A stretch of DNA of 64,000 bases from Prosapia bicincta (taxonomy: Eukaryota > Arthropoda > Insecta > Hemiptera > Cercopidae). The position numbers and the translations under genes are program-made. Positions within the stretch are counted from its first letter, which is position 1. The number at the start of each line of letters is the position of its first letter. This document shows, one piece after another, positions 11,176-22,053 of this stretch. The DNA lies in the NCBI GenBank assembly GCA_036971475.1, contig JBAIZL010000006.1, positions 9,093,156 through 9,157,155 of the forward strand. The letters are read 5' to 3'. The notes below the pieces were generated by a model. It saw only the letters and a list, made by a program, of their open reading frames with translations, was not told where the DNA came from and searched no databases.

Positions 11176-11877
11176 GTATCGTAAAAATAATACTTGTACT
11201 TTATAATTATAAATTTGGATGAGAGATATAAACCTTTTTTAGTTATTAAATATAAAAATACAAATAGTACAATTATTTTATAATTTGCAAAGTGTAAGTT
11301 TTTCTTTGCAGACAGTAGTTTTTTTTTTATTTGAATTGAGATTCCAACCAATTGTGTTCAGTAACTACCATCATATATAGGAAGTTATAAATGTATGTCA
11401 GCATTTCTTGCACATGTTAATTGTGAGATAGGAGACTCAGACTATAGGAAGTGTTTTCTAATTTCACTATAAAAAAAATATTTTCAATTATTTCTCTATA
11501 GTTATCATCAACATGGTACTAAATATTGTTAATTTTAATTGTTTTTTTAATCCTAGATATAATTTTTGCAACCGTTAGTATCCACTGTATACAATCCAAC
11601 CTTTGTGAAATCAATCCATAGAAAACATTTTTTAAAGCAAGAAAACCGTTTTTGTAGGAGTCTTTATGGCTACTTTCTCCAAGATTTGGGTTTAAACTTG
11701 TTGTCCTTCCAAAACATAGGTTACAGGATTTATATAATTCAAATCTTTGGAGTCCTCAACTATGTTTCAAGTCTTTTTAACATTTTAAAAAATCTCATAC
11801 AACTTATTTTAAAAAAACCATTTGTTATAATGATATATAACACAATTATACCTCTTGCTTAAATCTCGCGGTATAGG
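11176..11877. other. AT-rich intergenic sequence
   Basis: Nothing recognised. The 98-codon frame at 11566-11862 has no features that suggest a real protein. Confidence 0.5.
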
Positions 11878-11990
11878 CCAAGGGTCTCCAACCTTTTTTT
11901 ACTCAAGGGCCACATCAAAAACTTTTAGAGGAAAGGCGGGCCGGAAATATTTCATGGCATAAAGTCTACCGGGCAGAGACCCCAAGTATA
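11878..11990. repeat. hAT-like MITE fragment
   Basis: The block CAAGGGTCTCCAACC followed by a T-run and CAAGGGCCACATC is GC-richer than its surroundings. It resembles termini of hAT-type nonautonomous elements widespread in animals. The opposite end was not found, so it is a fragment or chance similarity. Confidence 0.35.
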
Positions 11991-13419
11991 GGCTATAGCG
12001 AAGTGGTAGTTTAAAATCTACTATGGAAGAATATCCTCTATGTATCCTAAAATGCTTAGGAACTATGTCTGCTCATTTCATAGTTTGACATACATTTTGG
12101 TTTATATTTTATTCATCATTCTAATTCCTTTAGTTTTCTAAGCTTCTGTACCATATTTTCCAAGTTTTAACTTATAAATAAAAGACAGGTTATGGCAAGT
12201 TATAAAAATAGGGATTCTTAAGGATAAAAGAATGTAATTTTTACTATAATTATTTATAACAATTTATCTACTTTTCTCTTGAATTTGTGTAACAATTACA
12301 AAAATATTTATTTTGATTAACTGAAAGATCCCTTCAAAATAATTTATACATATTTTATAAATTACAATAATTAAGCTAATTTTGATGTAGTTGCAAAAAA
12401 CATTGTTACCAATAGCGTGATAAGGCACTTTAAAGGTATTTAGAAAAAAAAGAATGCAAACAAATATATTTAATTGATAAATTTTATAAATTTAAAATTA
12501 GAGCAATTTGTTTTAATGTATATATATTTTAAAAATTTTTATACTAGAAACTCAATAATTCATATAGTTCTTTGAATGTAATTCATATTTAGGACAGAAA
12601 TATAGTTTTGTCACCTATGCAGTTCATATGACAATGAATATAATTCTGTTTTAGTAACTTTACCATCCAAATAACTCCTTTTTTTATAGTGTGTTTGTAC
12701 CATTCTGTTGATGCTAACAGTGTTACCAAAATTTGCTACAAGGTTGTTAATATATTTGTAACAGGGGTTATTGTTCTTTAATTGTTACAATCATAACTGT
12801 AGACGCTGGAATTGTTACGGCCAATTCTAAAACACATCTCTGTTTTTAGATGACAGATATCAGAATTACGGTACTAAGATGAAATATTGAGGTTCTACGG
12901 TCTTAATATTTTTATTTGCCTGTTTTATTTTAATGGTGTTAATGTAGGTTATGTCACTAAAATCATTGTTAAAGTGACTGGTTGGATTCAGTTACCTTAA
13001 AATTAGCATTTCTATTATTACATTTTGTTATTTGTATTTCTTTATCTTTAATGTGTTTGATAATTAGTAAAAACAATGCTTTATTTACTGTGTTTTATTT
13101 TTATTAAATGTGAACGGTTGGTTTTAATTCAACTGGTAAATTACAAGAGATATTTTCATTTTACTTTTAGCCTTGAATTAGTATTAAAAGTAAGTAATAT
13201 TTACTATATGCTGCCCACAAGTATTAATAAGTGTTTTTATCAATAAAGAATACAGTAATTCTATTGTGGAGCTAGTGATACTAGTGGACTAATTATCAAC
13301 AGAGAAAACATACTCAGTTAACTCTCTTTGGAGAATTTGGTACCACAGATTGTCTAGAAATTGACTTGGAAAATTACCAGTTTTGTTATATTGATGATAG
13401 TTATTAGAAATTTGTATTA
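11991..13419. other. AT-rich intergenic sequence
   Basis: No gene, repeat boundary or RNA feature supported. Confidence 0.5.
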
Positions 13420-13427
13420 TTTAAAAG

Positions 13428-14270
13428 TAGGGCCGATTCCTAAAATTTTCAATTCCAATTTCGATTCTAAAATTTTCCTTTCGATTCTCGATTCTTTAGT
13501 CGATTCTCGATTCTTTCAAGTTATATTAGCTTACACGATAGGTATCTAGTAATTAATTTAGTTAACATCTTAATAATACGGCAAAACCATTTAAAAGTTC
13601 TGTTTTAATGTAATTGGCTACAGAAAACTTTCAACCTTAATTTATCAATAGGAATTTTTAAAAGCATAAAAACAGATAAAGGTAATGACTTATTTTAAAG
13701 TTAAAAATGTGAACTTTACACTATTTTATGATGTTTCAAAAAATACCTAAGCCTATTTACATTGTCTCTCAAAACAAAACAAATTTAAAAACAAACGAAC
13801 AACATAAAGATTTAAAAAAATAATAGAAATAGGGTAGTTTTTAATATGCCCCTGAATCAGTGGCAGCGACACGGGGGGGGGGGGGGGAGATAGAGAGCGA
13901 GAGAGAGAAAAAAAGAGATTGTGTATCGAACCCTCTCTAGTGAGAGAGAGATAGAGAGACGAGCGATGACAAACGACCAGGATTGGTTACGATCTTCTTT
14001 GTTGTTGCTTCATAAATAATATTTTTGTTATCTCAAATCGGTATTTGCTTTAATCGTTTAATTCATTCAAAGCAACTAATACATAAATAAGACATATTTG
14101 GTAGTTAATTATTTTTCCAATAAATTACTCCACACACATATTTTAATAGTTAATAAAATAGGAATTGGAATCGACACTTTTATCAATGAAGAATCGAGTA
14201 TCAACGATACCTCGATACCACCTAGAATCTACGATTCCTTTAATCGAGAATCGGAATCGGCCCATCGCTA
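13428..14270. mobile_element. Nonautonomous hAT element with 8-bp target duplication
   Basis: The left end TAGGGCCGATTCC and right end GGAATCGGCCCATCGCTA are inverted repeats; the left end appears to have lost four bases (CGAT). Both sides carry TTTAAAAG (13420-13427 and 14271-14278), the 8-bp duplication expected for hAT elements. The 843-bp interior holds CGATTCTCGATTC repeats near the ends, a poly-G run near 13874 and a (GA)n-like tract. No transposase is visible, so it is a MITE. Confidence 0.82.
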
Positions 14271-14278
14271 TTTAAAAG

Positions 14279-15212
14279 CAAAACAAAAGTATTCTAACCA
14301 AAATCTTAAAACAACAAATATTATTACATTTCTACCTTTAAAAGATAGGACCAAACCAGTCACTTTTAAAAGTTTTTCTAAAATAATCTAATTTACATTC
14401 TTAATATACTCATCTTCACTTCTGTTAGAAATATTTGTAGATATTCGAGTACATTTTTCTGCCTTTCCTAATATTACAATATTTTCCTTTGTTGAGGTGT
14501 TTCGGAACGACTCCATTTTCAAAACTTTAATAGTACTGTTTACCCAAATCTTGAATTTTTCTTTATATACTATTAGCCACGCCTACTCTTGACTCCTCGC
14601 TTTTAGCTAATAATAACAAATTAACACAGTCAGAGGTTAATTTTAAACTAATAAGTACACAGTCTGGCGTTATTTTTAAGTTTAAAATTATTAATTAACT
14701 AAATATGAGAGTAAAAGTCAAAAGTAAACATGTAGCAATATGAAACAAGGGCTGCAAATGGTGGGAGCGTGACTAACATTATATAAAGACGAGCTCAAGA
14801 TTTGGGCGAACCATACTATTTATATTTTGAAAATGGTGTCATTCCATAACGCACCAAGAAAGGAAACTATTGTAATGTTGGGATGGAAGAAAAGTGTACT
14901 TGAATATATATCATCTAATTTATGTAATATACACGTGAATTGTTTTCCCAGCAATCCTATTTGAATTTCTACTGATTCTATCTAGATAGATTTAGAGATA
15001 ACTCAAATTTTTAAAAAATGCATTATACTTCAATTTTGACAACTATATTTTATACTAAAAACCAGTTCAAAATGATATTTTTTGGGGGTAGTAGACTCTT
15101 TGGTTGTGAAGGGTCTAGGTTAGTATTAATTCAATTTGTTTATATTTTTGAAAGCATCATATTAACGACCTATCAGTGCAGAATTTTTATGTGATTGTGA
15201 TAACGGCTAATG

Positions 15213-15214
<2 letters not shown>
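14279..15214. repeat. Inverted-repeat locus, probable PLE terminal fragments
   Basis: The segment 14400-14510 (CGAGTACATTTTTCTG..., then ATATTACAATATTTTCC) reappears as its reverse complement at about 14850-14930. It is also related to 53740-53870. Near 14505 the minus strand reads GGAG-TCG-TTCC-GAAACACC, a stem II plus GAAA hammerhead-like arrangement with a damaged CUGANGA box. The rest is AT-rich and unassigned. Confidence 0.45.

Positions 15215-15265
<51 letters not shown>
15215..15265. repeat. (TA)n microsatellite
   Basis: About 25 uninterrupted TA units. Confidence 0.97.
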
Positions 15266-15268
<3 letters not shown>

Positions 15269-15479
15269 TTAGAATTCAAATTGTTTAAGATATCACCAGT
15301 TGAAAATGAAATTACTATTCCTTCATTGGTGTTGTGAAAAGAGCAAAAATGAAAAATGCAATATCAAGGTGGCCAAGCAAACAAGAAAGCCAAGAATGTT
15401 TAATAAGAATATATAACTTTTTAAAATGAAATTAAATAATGGTGAAATATAGACATTTAAATGTCATACTTGCCTATAT

Positions 15480-16160
15480 AGCACATACTTTATTTTGTTT
15501 ATTGCGGACTGCCGTTCCCTATTGTCAATTCAGACCATAACGGACTGGTTGGTTGTTTTAGGTAAGGGTTGGGGTAAGTTTGGGCTGGGAATTGGGTAGG
15601 TTAGGAATATAAGGTGATTTACGAGAGATTTTTGGGGGTTATTGTGTCAAATATAAGATCTGAGATTTAAAATGTAGTTGGGTATTGAGTATGTGCATTG
15701 GGTGTAGTTTTAAATGTTTGTGTATTTTCTTCTGTACGCTTGTGTACATTGGTTATGTAGAATTTTATTTTGTTTTTTTTTAATGTGGAATTTGTAGTTT
15801 TTATTATGTTTGTGTAATTTTCATTTGTGGATATGAGATGTTCAGCTAAATTTTATTAAATGTTTTTGTTTGGGAATGAAATTTTGAAGTTTTTTGTTGA
15901 TTCATTTCACATACGCTACCAAGAACACATAAAAGCACTAAGTGGAAACAAAAACACTTAGTCAAACTTTACTGAATTCCTCATATCCACAAATCCCAGA
16001 TGCACAAAACATAACATCAAACCTACAAACTCTACTAGAACAATCCAAAATTACTACCGCCACACAATCGAACAGTTCGCAATACACAATCAATTCGAAC
16101 TATATGAACACACGTACTCATCACCCAATTGCATTATAATTCACATAGACTTTTGACTTC
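15480..16160. pseudogene. Inverted pair of Penelope-like GIY-YIG fragments
   Basis: On the + strand, about 15900-16160 reads RFHIRYQEHIKALSGNKNT, then HTYSSPNCIIIHIDF with stops. This resembles the part of PLE GIY-YIG endonucleases after the YIG motif. On the minus strand, about 15880-15600 gives a second diverged copy of the same region. The two meet head to head around 15880. Both are decayed and lack the GIY and YIG motifs. Confidence 0.55.
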
Positions 16161-16796
16161 ATAATCCCAATGTAACTCTCTCACAAATCACCTAATATCT
16201 TTATCTTAGAGCAAGTGGGGTATCACTGCATGTTCACTTCTTTTAAAACTAGTAGCTCAAGTTGAAAATTGAATCAAATAATATTTAAGTAAGAACTTCA
16301 GCAAAATTCAATTTCTGTAAGTAAAAATACCTTTTTTACCACTAGTAATAAAATATTGCCTTGTTTAAGGCTATTGTCAGTTTATAATAATTCGATTCTA
16401 AGATATTTTTTTTATTAGCTTTAACTTTTAAATGGATAAACATAACCAAGAAGAATTTTTTCAATTGCTCCTATTTAGTCCACATTTTCTTTACATATAT
16501 ATCTTGTTCAAATTTTCAATCGTTAACAAATACTTTTAGTTCATCTACTCAAGTTTAAATACATTTATTTTTGTAACTTGTAGTGGATGACACTTATTGT
16601 TATTTTTTTAAATATTAATTCATTAATTGAATTTAATTAATTCATTTTAGTTTTATGTGGGAGAAAAACTTTATGGGCAAGGTATGCAATATTATTATTT
16701 CATTCTTAAAATAAGAGATAACATGATTTCATAAAACAGCTGATTTAACACATAGGTATTGAAATCTCGTTGCTGTTCATGACAAGCTGGTTCTTA
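16161..16796. other. AT-rich sequence
   Basis: Nothing certain. A 30-bp exon-like segment near 16650-16681 (acceptor CATTTTAG, donor GTATGC) is noted under the frame at 8815 but is unproven. Confidence 0.4.
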
Positions 16797-17023
16797 ATTA
16801 CTTATTACACTTTTACTATTACTTGCAACCAGACTTTTTGTTAACTAAAGGTTGTTACATTGTTAACTTACACTTGGAGGAAACGTTTTTGTCTTACGAC
16901 TTCAGCCTAGCGGCAAAGCTGAAGAAGTCATAAGACGAAAACGTTTCCTCCAAGTGTAAGTTAACAATTCAACAACTTTTAGTTAACAAAAAATCTACTT
17001 GCAAGTAATAGTAAAAGTGTAAT
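16797..17023. repeat. Palindrome of PLE ends
   Basis: The arms start ACTTATTACACTTTTACTAT and mirror at the right as TAGTAAAAGTGTAATA, meeting around 16910. The same arms flank the GIY-YIG copy at 42340-43089. The right arm carries CTGAAGA, then AGTC-ATAA-GAC, then GAAAACGTTT, which is a hammerhead-like core without a convincing stem I here. No coding sequence. Confidence 0.75.
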
Positions 17024-19019
17024 AGCATAGGTATTGTTATTTTATTTATATTAATTACAATTATTTAATAAAAAGTAATTAAAGTAAAATTTTTTCTTTG
17101 TTTAAAAAGTAGGAATTGAGTTTAAACAATTTTGTTTTCATATTACTTGTTTTGGAATACACATATTAAAAAATTACAAATAAACATAGTTATTGTTTTA
17201 AATCACTATACTTGGTATAACTAACATAGTTGGTAACAAGCTATCATATCTAAAATCAATATAAAATGTTAATACATAGGTTTTCCTTATGGTTATCAAT
17301 TGGTTTTCTTGAGTGATTATCCCTACTGTCATTATTAAGGAAATATTTAGTTTTAATCAGCATTTACGTAGTAGAGTTGAAGCAAGAATGTGATTTTTCA
17401 AACTCAACAGAACGTTTTTATACAGACCGAATGTTTTTTTCAGGTGTAAGTACTATTTCTGTGCTTTCTATTTAACATATTTTTTTCACTAAAAAGGCAA
17501 ATATCTATTTAATTTATGTGTAAAAACAATGTTTCATACTTAAATTGTAGTTTTGTTTGTTAATTATGGAAATATGTGGGACATATGCTTTTATAAAATT
17601 AATAATATTTCAATATTTATGAATCTTAAAATCTTACCAGTATAAATCTAAGAAACCTTTAGGTGACCACCTTAAGGGTGTTATGTTTTTATGAAATTTA
17701 TGATTTGAACTATGTTAAATAGAATTTATTTTAGACTGATAGATCGTTGGATTGTAAATTGGTTGTTTTAAGTATTAATGAACATGATTTGGCTGTGCAA
17801 ATTATTTATAGCAAAGCTACTATATATTTTACTTATCTTAAATAGAATAATGTAATTATCCGTGATCTCGTCTTTCAAATTAGTGGTTTTTATATTAATT
17901 GTGTACTTTGTAAATTTTAAGTAATTTTGTCTGGAAACAACGATTAAATCTAGTTAGTTTTAATTAGCTTATACTAGTAACATAGAAATAATTGTAAAAA
18001 GAAGTTAGAATTAAATTTGTTTTATTGTAATTAAAATTTTGGGAACATTTTCAGTGTACTGAATTTCGATTGTATAAAATGTAATTAATTAAAATATATA
18101 TTCAGGCATTTGTTGATAAGATTTTATTATTTTTTGGTAACAAGTCTCCATTTACGACACTGGGAGTTGATGTCTTTCATTATGATTTTATCCAATTTTC
18201 AAACATACAGTTCATGATACTCAATCGAGAATTCAGGGTAACCTTAGAAATCATGGAAGTTTTATATCAGAAATTGAACCACTAATTTTGTTGAGAAGAA
18301 TTTTTATAAGTCTGGAAAACCTTTTTAACAGTATTTCTTAAAAAGAAATCCCACTACATTATTTTTGAAAACCTAGATGGTTTTATATAATATCAACAAT
18401 TAATTTGGTTTATTTTCCTTTTATATCAGTAACAGTTATTTTTGTTGTGATTTTCAGGAAAATAAAAATAACTTTGAATGTTTACTTGGTAAGTTTAGTA
18501 TAACCTTTAATACTACTAACAATACTTCACTATTACTAACACAGTGTTAATGCGTGAAGTCATGAATTCACTGAGATCATTTAAGATGCATATGTTCTTC
18601 TTCTATTTTTCTGTATATAGGTTATGTAAGTGTTTATTGAAATATGATTCTATAGGTCTCAACTAAGATACATTATATAATAAAATATTTTTATTTGTAT
18701 CTTTTCTAGGAAATATGTAGTTTCTAATCCAACTGAAATATTAACATTTTCTCTGCTGGAATTAATGTAATATTATGCCTTAGGTGCTAAAATATATTTT
18801 TCTTTTTGTACTTACATTTGATTACTTGTCATTCGAAGAATCTCTGAGGTCCATATTCCACTGTATTTACTTTTTTGATGACTTTATAATCTGCACTGGT
18901 GCGTCATGAACACTGACGAACACCTACAAAATCTACTAAAACCTCTTGTTATACAAAGAAATAAGTTAATAACTTTTAAAATAGATATTTTGAATATATC
19001 ATCTCCAACAATCAACCCA
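17024..19019. other. AT-rich intergenic sequence
   Basis: About 2 kb with no supported gene or repeat. Possible splice-like motifs around 18460-18490 (TTTTCAG ... GTAAGT) enclose only ~30 bp and could be chance. Confidence 0.5.
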
Positions 19020-19960
19020 AATGTTTTTTTTTTTACATGCTGTAGCAGTCAAAACATTGAGTGAACCTGTTGCTCTAAACACTTCAATAAAACACTCACT
19101 GTATCTTGCCTTTTTCTTTCCTTAAAACCATCTCCTTTTCACTAAATGTGTGTACATACCTTTCTACAATCTTTGAAATAACATGGTTTCTTAGTTTTCA
19201 TTGTGCTTGGGGGACTCATTGGTTGTTAACGAAACAAGGTGTCAATCACAGAAAGTCTAAAATCATAGTGTCATCCTACTTGTCCTTGTTTGGTTGGAAA
19301 AGTTATAAAGTATTTATAATGATCATTTCAAAGAAATGACACAAAAATCTTCTTGTACAACCCAAGATATTTTATTTCTCAGGGGTAATTGGCCATCATT
19401 TGATCAGCATCCTTCATAATGAAATTCTATTTGACAATTCCCTCAGGTTTCCCTTTTTATTCTACATGACACTTACAAGATTATTTTTAAATTCTGTTGA
19501 AATGTAAAGATATTTCTTTTGTCTGTATAATTTCCTACCATTACACACCTAGCCACATTTTCATCGTCACAAACAAGCTCTTTTCACTTATTCATATAAG
19601 AATTGATTGTGTTTCTTCAGAGTTCCAATGCAATATGCATTCAGACCATGAAATTTTGAAGCTATAGGTAAACTGTTAAAATAATAATCCACATATATGG
19701 TGTCTCCATGGTTCAACACAGCCTTCCAAATCATTTACAATTTCAAAATAAATATGAATTTCAGCACTAAGGCGTAGAGATCGGATAGTGTACAACTTTA
19801 TGTCATACTTATTTTTTCACATTTTATATATTGATGCATGTTATCAGCCATAATATAAATAATAACTAGACTTCAAATATTCTAAAAACACTTTGGTAAT
19901 TGTGAAGCTACAAGGTTCCTAAACATAAATAAGATGGTCTCGGCTTAGTGACAATATTTT
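19020..19960 (-). pseudogene. PiggyBac-like transposase remnant
   Basis: Read on the minus strand from high to low coordinates, the segment encodes LNHGDTIYVDYYFNSLPIAS and FHGLNAYCIGTLKKHNQF. It then reads NYTDKRNIF in a shifted frame, IVKQNFIMKDADQMMANYP, and a KKIFVSFL segment. These correspond to the second catalytic Asp region and downstream part of piggyBac transposases. Several stops and frameshifts are present. Element ends were not identified. The adjacent TTAA element at 20060 has its own termini and seems separate. Confidence 0.7.
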
Positions 19961-20059
19961 TGGCACAGCCTGTCACTGGTTCCGGCATAAAAATATTACT
20001 TTAATAAAATGTATTTATTGTAGTTAATTAAAAGGAATATAGTTAATTGAAAACCTTAA

Positions 20060-20988
20060 CACGTTCGCTGCGGCAGAACTTAGGGCATACCTTGTACCGG
20101 TCCTGAAATTTTTTTTACAATTTTTCTATTTAATTTAATGAAAAAAGACAGTTTTCAGAAAAAAAATAATTTCAATGCTTTTCAGGTGATAATATATGAA
20201 GTCATAATTTTCGGAAACCAATAGGTAGCGTTGCTAAAAGGTCACATTGTAAGAAAAATTTTACTTATGACTATTTATCGTCATATATTGTAAATAATAA
20301 TGAAATAAATAATTTATCAGAAGAAAAAAAAACATTTTGAATGCCTTTCAGCTAATATTATGACGTACAGTTATCGGAAGCCAATAGGCTTTCACAGTAC
20401 CGCTAGAAGATACCATTATAAAAAAATTACACTTTTGCCTATTTATTGTTATATATAGTAAATTATGCAAAAATATCAGTAAATGGTATGTCTCTCATAC
20501 CAATAGTATTATAATGACACCAAGTAGGGTTGTAATTGTCTGAATCATCATCATCTGACTCATTTTCATTGTCTATAGATATAGGTTCACCATTTAGATC
20601 GGCGACATCAATGTCACTGGACTCATCACCGGAACTAGTCTAGGAGTAGTCACCAACATCGTTCAAAGCACTATTTACATTTAAAACCATGTCTCCCTAG
20701 ATGTACCAGCCATTATTTTACAGAGATAAAACACTAAAACTAACACTATTTATTTACAAAAACAATTGAATAATGTACGGTCCTTTGGTAGGCGAAATGG
20801 GAAACTATTACTACACAAAAAACACACGTACACACCCGCCACGCTGCGAGAGAAACAGCAAACTAAAGCAATAACTGCAGTCCTAAACCCGACATGTAAC
20901 GAATGTGGACCTAAGAAGCCTATAGGCTTCCGCCGCACCCGAGAAGCCCCCACTCGGAAGCCGATAGGCTTCCGCCGCAGCCAACGTG
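20060..20988 (-). mobile_element. PiggyBac-like MITE related to the element at 7276
   Basis: TTAA at 20056-20059 and 20989-20992 flank inverted termini CACGTTCGCTGCGG (20060-20073) and CCGCAGCCAACGTG (20975-20988), with one mismatch. About 20690 down to 20510 on the minus strand encodes an acidic start (MVLNVNSALNDVGDYS, stop, then SSGDESSDIDVADLNGEP and NENESDDDDSD) typical of piggyBac transposase N-termini. The rest of the transposase is absent. The left half contains two diverged ~180-bp direct repeats, and the right end repeats a CGATAGGCTTCCGCCGCA-like block. Confidence 0.82.
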
Positions 20989-20992
20989 TTAA

Positions 20993-21875
20993 TTAGATGT
21001 TGACAAATGCATTGAATACAAATTTAATTGGAATCAGTTTTTGAGTGAAAGATATCTTTCACGAGGAGTCCAGGGAAGGACTCGCTACATTTTACTGGGA
21101 GGCACGGCGTCGGATGACTGAGAGGCCAAGGACGGGCGTTGGCTGAAGTAAGTTTTTGAGTCAGGCGAGTATAAGAAAGTTTTCATTTCCAAAATTGGAA
21201 TCAAATCATTATTATTATATTTGATTAATAGTAATAAAATTTCTCGAAATATACATTGATCTATATACACAAATTGTATTAATACATACATTTGTAGTTC
21301 TATTTTAAGCTATTAAAATAAGATTTTTCAATGCACCAGTTGAAAAATTCTAATTCCTCAACTGCAAGTTAACATATCATATCATATTTTTTTTGATATT
21401 ACATAGGATTTGGCAGATAAATAAATCAATTTATTATTTGTTTTTCTTTTGCAACCTTATTTTTATCCTCTTTAACTATTACATTCTTGACATGTTCAAA
21501 ACACATTTACCAATGAGATAGGCAATTAAAAATGCCTAAATAAACAGAATATTTTTAAATTTATGAAATAAATGGTTTACGTTTAAACACCATATACATA
21601 TCTTCAGATTTGTGAGAATCTTAGGCAAATTTGTGTGCACAGGACTTATAGTTTTATTAAATGAACCATCAGACAACATATATTGAAAATATGATGAGAA
21701 ACACAAATAATAGGTGAAGTCTGATTGTTGTAAGTAAAAATTTAAAAAATCAATTTTAAACTTCCTTATTTATTATTCTATCGCCTTATATTAAATCATT
21801 TGTAAACAGTTTTTGTAACTAAGACATAATTTATTAGACTAAATCACAAACTAGATGAGAAATAAATGTTTTATT
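20993..21875. other. Intergenic sequence downstream of NDUFS4
   Basis: A GC-richer patch lies at 21060-21150, otherwise AT-rich. It would contain the NDUFS4 3' UTR, since the stop codon is at 21876-21878 on the minus strand. No gene seen. Confidence 0.5.
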
Positions 21876-22053
21876 TTATTTAGTTGAAACCCTGGTTCTC
21901 TTGTTCCACGAAAAGTTTACTCCATAGTTCTTCACTTTTGGTGCAGGTTTCTGTTCTTCATCAATAAACCATTTCCACCCATTCTTATCGCAGAAGTCAA
22001 CTGCTTCTTGTTGATTTCTAAATTCTAGAATCATGTTTGACAATGGATCTCCA
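21876..22053 (-). CDS. NDUFS4: NDUFS4 exon 4 (last)
   Basis: On the minus strand the acceptor is TTGTTACAG. The exon completes a Ser codon, reads [20 protein letters not shown] and ends at RTRVSTK and TAA (21876-21878). Confidence 0.96.

Noticed and set aside
16917..16955. A full hammerhead in the 16.8-kb palindrome
   Set aside because: CTGAAGA, stem II and GAAA are present, but the sequence before CTGAAGA does not pair with that after the cleavage site, so stem I is missing in this rearranged copy.
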